Source of the DNA: Oceanobacillus zhaokaii
Lineage (GTDB): Bacteria > Bacillota > Bacilli > Bacillales > Amphibacillaceae
Length of the DNA stretch: 64,000 nt
Direction of reading: 5' to 3'
NCBI RefSeq assembly: GCF_003352005.1
Contig: NZ_CP024848.1
Location: 1,931,001-1,995,000 of the forward strand
Position numbers and translations under genes: made by a program. Below, piece by piece: positions 62,191-64,000 of the stretch. Each line of letters starts with the position of its first letter. Within the stretch, counting starts at the first letter, position 1. A model generated the notes under the pieces. That model searched no databases. It had not been told where the DNA came from and worked only from the letters and a program-made list of their open reading frames with translations.

Positions 62191-62246
62191 ATATTATGTT
62201 AATATTGAAAATGAAGGTATTCAACTAACGTCGCAGCTGAGTATTA
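62191..62246. repeat. Spacer motif and worn B-type hairpin
   Basis: GAATATTATGTTAATATTGA and then CAACTAACGTCGCAGCTGAGT. The loop is changed from GGGGCAG to GTCGCAG. Confidence 0.7.
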
Positions 62247-62280
62247 GAAAAGGAAAAAATAAATGAATGGGGGAGAGGTT

Positions 62281-62817
62281 ATGGAACAATGGCTTAATGT
62301 CCAAACACTTATTTGGCTATTTCCAATTGTATTTGTTCTTCATGATTTGGAAGAAATTATCATGGTTGAAAGGTGGATGGATAAGAATTCAGATGTTATT
62401 CATGAAAAGTTGTCAAAAAAAATTGCCAATAAGGTTATCAAACAATTTTCAATGTCAACAGCACAATTCTCGGTAGCTGTATTAGTTATTTTTGTATTTG
62501 TCAGCAGTTCAACTTATATGGCAAGTCAATATATTACTCATGGTCCACTCGGCAATATTTATCTATTTACAATTATGATAATGGTTTTCTTTCTACATGT
62601 ATTTACCCATATCGGTCAGTCTATTCTTCTTCAGTCTATTACACCTGGTGTCATAACATCAATAGTTATTGTTTTTCCTTACAGCATAATATTGTTTAAT
62701 TCCTTATTTGAAAGTCAAGTTATAACTTGGAATACTATATATGTCAGCCTACCTTTTATTGTTTTAATCTTTCCCGTTTTGTTTTTTGCTCATTGGATAG
62801 GAAAAAAGGTGATATAA
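62281..62817 (+). CDS. HXXEE domain membrane protein
   Basis: The 178-residue protein has five or so membrane segments and the family's defining HDLEE motif at residues 20-24 (FVLHDLEEIIMVERWM), plus later conserved histidines (HVFTHIGQS). The family's function is unknown; the acidic/His cluster suggests a metal site. A longer reading from 62263 is possible, but GGGGGAGAGG before ATG 62281 makes the shorter one likely. Single-gene unit between repeats. Confidence 0.85.
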   Translation: MEQWLNVQTLIWLFPIVFVLHDLEEIIMVERWMDKNSDVIHEKLSKKIANKVIKQFSMSTAQFSVAVLVIFVFVSSSTYMASQYITHGPLGNIYLFTIMIMVFFLHVFTHIGQSILLQSITPGVITSIVIVFPYSIILFNSLFESQVITWNTIYVSLPFIVLIFPVLFFAHWIGKKVI

Positions 62818-62833
62818 AATTGTTTGTGCTTAT

Positions 62834-62858
62834 AGTATAAACTGGTGCAATAATTTCT
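62834..62858. repeat. Hairpin repeat, A type
   Basis: GTATAAACTGGTGCAATAAT, 17 bases after the preceding stop codon. Confidence 0.75.
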
Positions 62859-62913
62859 TATAGTTGCTATATGGTTAGAATAGATATTAAGATGAAAAAA
62901 GGAGGTTTTATCC

Positions 62914-63159
62914 GTGAAAAAGAAGTTATTTTGGTTTCCTTTATTAGCATCATTATTATCGATAGGGATTTTATATACAATCGGAAACATATTTGAAATT
63001 TCATTTTTGAGTTGGAATTTTTATAAAGAAAATCCATCCGAAGGGGTAATATTTGAAACAGGCGGTTCGGTTATCCCTGTTATAATTGGTTTAATCCTTG
63101 GTTTTATTACAGAACTTATACTCAAAAGTAAACATAAAAGAAACTCTCACTTGGTATAA
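62914..63159 (+). CDS. Small membrane protein (81 residues)
   Basis: Two hydrophobic segments (about 5-24 and 50-70) flank a polar loop (NFYKENPSEGVIFETGGS), and a basic tail follows (KSKHKRNS). No family recognised. GTG start with AGGAGG upstream. A terminator overlaps its end. Confidence 0.75.
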   Translation: MKKKLFWFPLLASLLSIGILYTIGNIFEISFLSWNFYKENPSEGVIFETGGSVIPVIIGLILGFITELILKSKHKRNSHLV

Positions 63160-63173
63160 TACCAAGTTTTTTT
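63149..63173 (+). terminator. Terminator of the 81-residue gene
   Basis: ACTTGGTAT pairs with ATACCAAGT, followed by seven Ts. It overlaps the stop codon. Confidence 0.88.
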
Positions 63174-63249
63174 ATACACTTTTTAACAACTCAACAGTCG
63201 AGTTTGCTTACTGAAATGATTCTAAGATAGCCCTTTTTAAAAGAAGGAT

Positions 63250-63308
63250 TTTGAAGAAATACACTTTAAACTAACTAGTGCAAGAGTGAAACAAGGCGAT
63301 TATCAAAA
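63250..63308. repeat. Hairpin repeat, A type, interrupted in its terminator by IS copy 2
   Basis: ACTTTAAACTAACTAGTGCA is the core (loop TAGTGC). The following AAGGCGATTATCAAAA is the left arm and loop of the terminator seen complete at 62147-62174, but here the IS begins at 63309 instead of the right arm. Confidence 0.82.
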
Positions 63309-64000
63309 TGAAGTGACCCCAAGAAGTTAGACAGGTTATTTTATTAGGCAGCTTGATGGGCATGGGTTCGATATTGTATCGGGCTCATGCCCTTTAGTTT
63401 TGCCTTAATCCGTTTATTATTATAGTAATCCATATATTTTTTAAGTTCTTGTTTAAAATGATCAATACTCTTAAATTCACTTAAATAAAGAAACTCAGAC
63501 TTCATAATTCCAAAGAAATTCTCGATTACGGCATTGTCGTAACAGTTGCCCTTACGGGACATGCTTTGTGTAATGCCTTGTTCTTTTAAGGCGTGACGAT
63601 ATTGTTTCATTTGGTAATGCCAGCCTTGATCAGAGTGGATGATTAGGTTCTCATCGCCTGTTAAGCGTTCAAATGACTGGTTTAACATATCTGAAACAAG
63701 GGAGTAAGTTGGTCTGGAACCAATGGTATATGTGATGATTTCACCATTAAATAAATCTAGAATTGGAGATAGATAGAGTTTCTCTCCAAATAGTTTAAAT
63801 TCTGTAATGTCAGTTACCCACTTCTCATTAGGTTTTTCAGCAGTAAAATTACGCTCTAAAATATTCGGGGCTATTTTACCCACTTTTCCTTTATAGGAAC
63901 GATATTTCTTTATTCTTACGAGAGAAACTAATCCTAATTCCTTCATAATTCGTTGGACTTTCTTATGGTTTACTTGATATCCACGGTTTCTTAGTTCATC
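63309..64000 (-). mobile_element. IS3-family insertion sequence (IS150-like), copy 2, cut by the window edge
   Basis: The terminal TGAAGTGACCCCAAG is the right end of the same element as at 33233-34680, here inverted. The visible 692 bases carry most of orfB. The encoded protein is identical to that of copy 1 over the last 200 residues, so the two copies are very recent. The left end and orfA lie beyond the window. Confidence 0.92.
63344..64000 (-). CDS. IS3-family transposase OrfB, partial (5' end outside the window)
   Basis: Same DDE transposase as in copy 1, with WVTDITEF, IHSDQGWHYQ and YDNAVIENFFG. The frame continues past the first ATG (63946) to the window edge, as expected for the frameshift-expressed OrfB. 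Confidence 0.9.
   Translation of the reverse strand, partial: DELRNRGYQVNHKKVQRIMKELGLVSLVRIKKYRSYKGKVGKIAPNILERNFTAEKPNEKWVTDITEFKLFGEKLYLSPILDLFNGEIITYTIGSRPTYSLVSDMLNQSFERLTGDENLIIHSDQGWHYQMKQYRHALKEQGITQSMSRKGNCYDNAVIENFFGIMKSEFLYLSEFKSIDHFKQELKKYMDYYNNKRIKAKLKGMSPIQYRTHAHQAA

Noticed and set aside
30081..63308. Classical integron attC sites
   Set aside because: The cores lack the RYYYAAC/GTTRRRY pair with the bulged two-box architecture, and no integron integrase gene is present in the window. Only the cassette-like layout is similar.

Overview
The window looks like the chromosome of a low-GC, endospore-forming Firmicute of the family Bacillaceae. It is AT-rich throughout, uses strong AGGAGG-type ribosome binding sites with many TTG and GTG starts, and carries spore genes (tlp, a coat-like protein). 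The gene order of the first 17 kb is that of the Bacillus subtilis ccdA-yneI-ccdC-yneK...citB-yneN...tlp-yneP-yneQ...yneS(plsY)-yneT-parE-parC neighbourhood. A halophilic or alkaliphilic relative such as Oceanobacillus or Virgibacillus is plausible, but that is inference from synteny and protein resemblance only.

Layout. (1) 0-1.5 kb: a terminator, a His/Asp/Arg/Lys-rich repeat protein on the minus strand and a decayed gene. (2) 1.5-29.3 kb: conserved backbone. It holds cytochrome c maturation (ccdA, a CheY-like regulator, ccdC), yneK, an orphan sporulation-type sensor kinase, aconitase, a ResA-like thioredoxin, an FbpA-like mini-protein, tlp, a thioesterase, yneQ, yidD, plsY, a CoA-binding protein and topoisomerase IV. 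A leucine/isovalerate catabolism operon follows, from which the biotin carboxylase has been almost entirely deleted. The backbone then continues with dynA-ypcP, cysK, an AlkD-like repair protein, a cyclophilin lipoprotein and a DCC-family protein. (3) 29.3-63.3 kb: an accessory region of a different character. Small single-gene units (lipoproteins, 60-190 residue membrane proteins, Zn-ribbon proteins, PhzF, OYE, glutamate racemase, YnfA, CPBP, GNAT, HXXEE) alternate with larger blocks: an ECF sigma/PadR/FtsW-like operon, two luciferase-like monooxygenases with an FMN reductase between two HxlR regulators, two SDRs with a TetR, and a TetR/MFS pair. (4) Two copies of one IS3-family (IS150-like) element, at 33.2-34.7 kb and from 63.3 kb through the right edge.

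The most striking signal is in zone 3. About forty copies of a short hairpin with a conserved GGTGC or GGGGCAG loop and compensating stem changes (for example CTAACGGGTGCGTTAG) lie between nearly all of the small genes. By eye I found none in the first 29 kb. Copies come in two flavours: A (GGTGC loop, usually just 3' of a gene and often followed by a terminator) and B (GGGGCAG loop, usually just 5' of the next gene). Identical left arms (134 bp in three places, of which about 392 bp is shared by two) are joined to different right arms exactly at CTAACGGG. An identical right arm of about 40 bp is joined to four different left arms at GGTGC. This looks like a modular gene-cassette array in which sequence has been exchanged at the hairpin core. 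No recombinase gene for it is visible in the window, and the cores do not match the integron attC consensus. Both IS copies have inserted into the loop of a terminator hairpin, one of them attached to such a repeat.

How the genes work together: the backbone serves respiration and thiol chemistry (CcdA, the ResA-like protein), the TCA cycle (AcnA), phospholipid synthesis (PlsY), chromosome decatenation (ParEC), membrane fission (DynA) and cysteine synthesis (CysK). The accessory zone is a reservoir of stress, membrane, detoxification and unknown functions. Several of its genes (GNAT, a Zn-ribbon mini-protein, a sensor-kinase fragment, a gene tail before the second 392-bp copy) are already frameshifted or truncated, as expected of a region in fast turnover.
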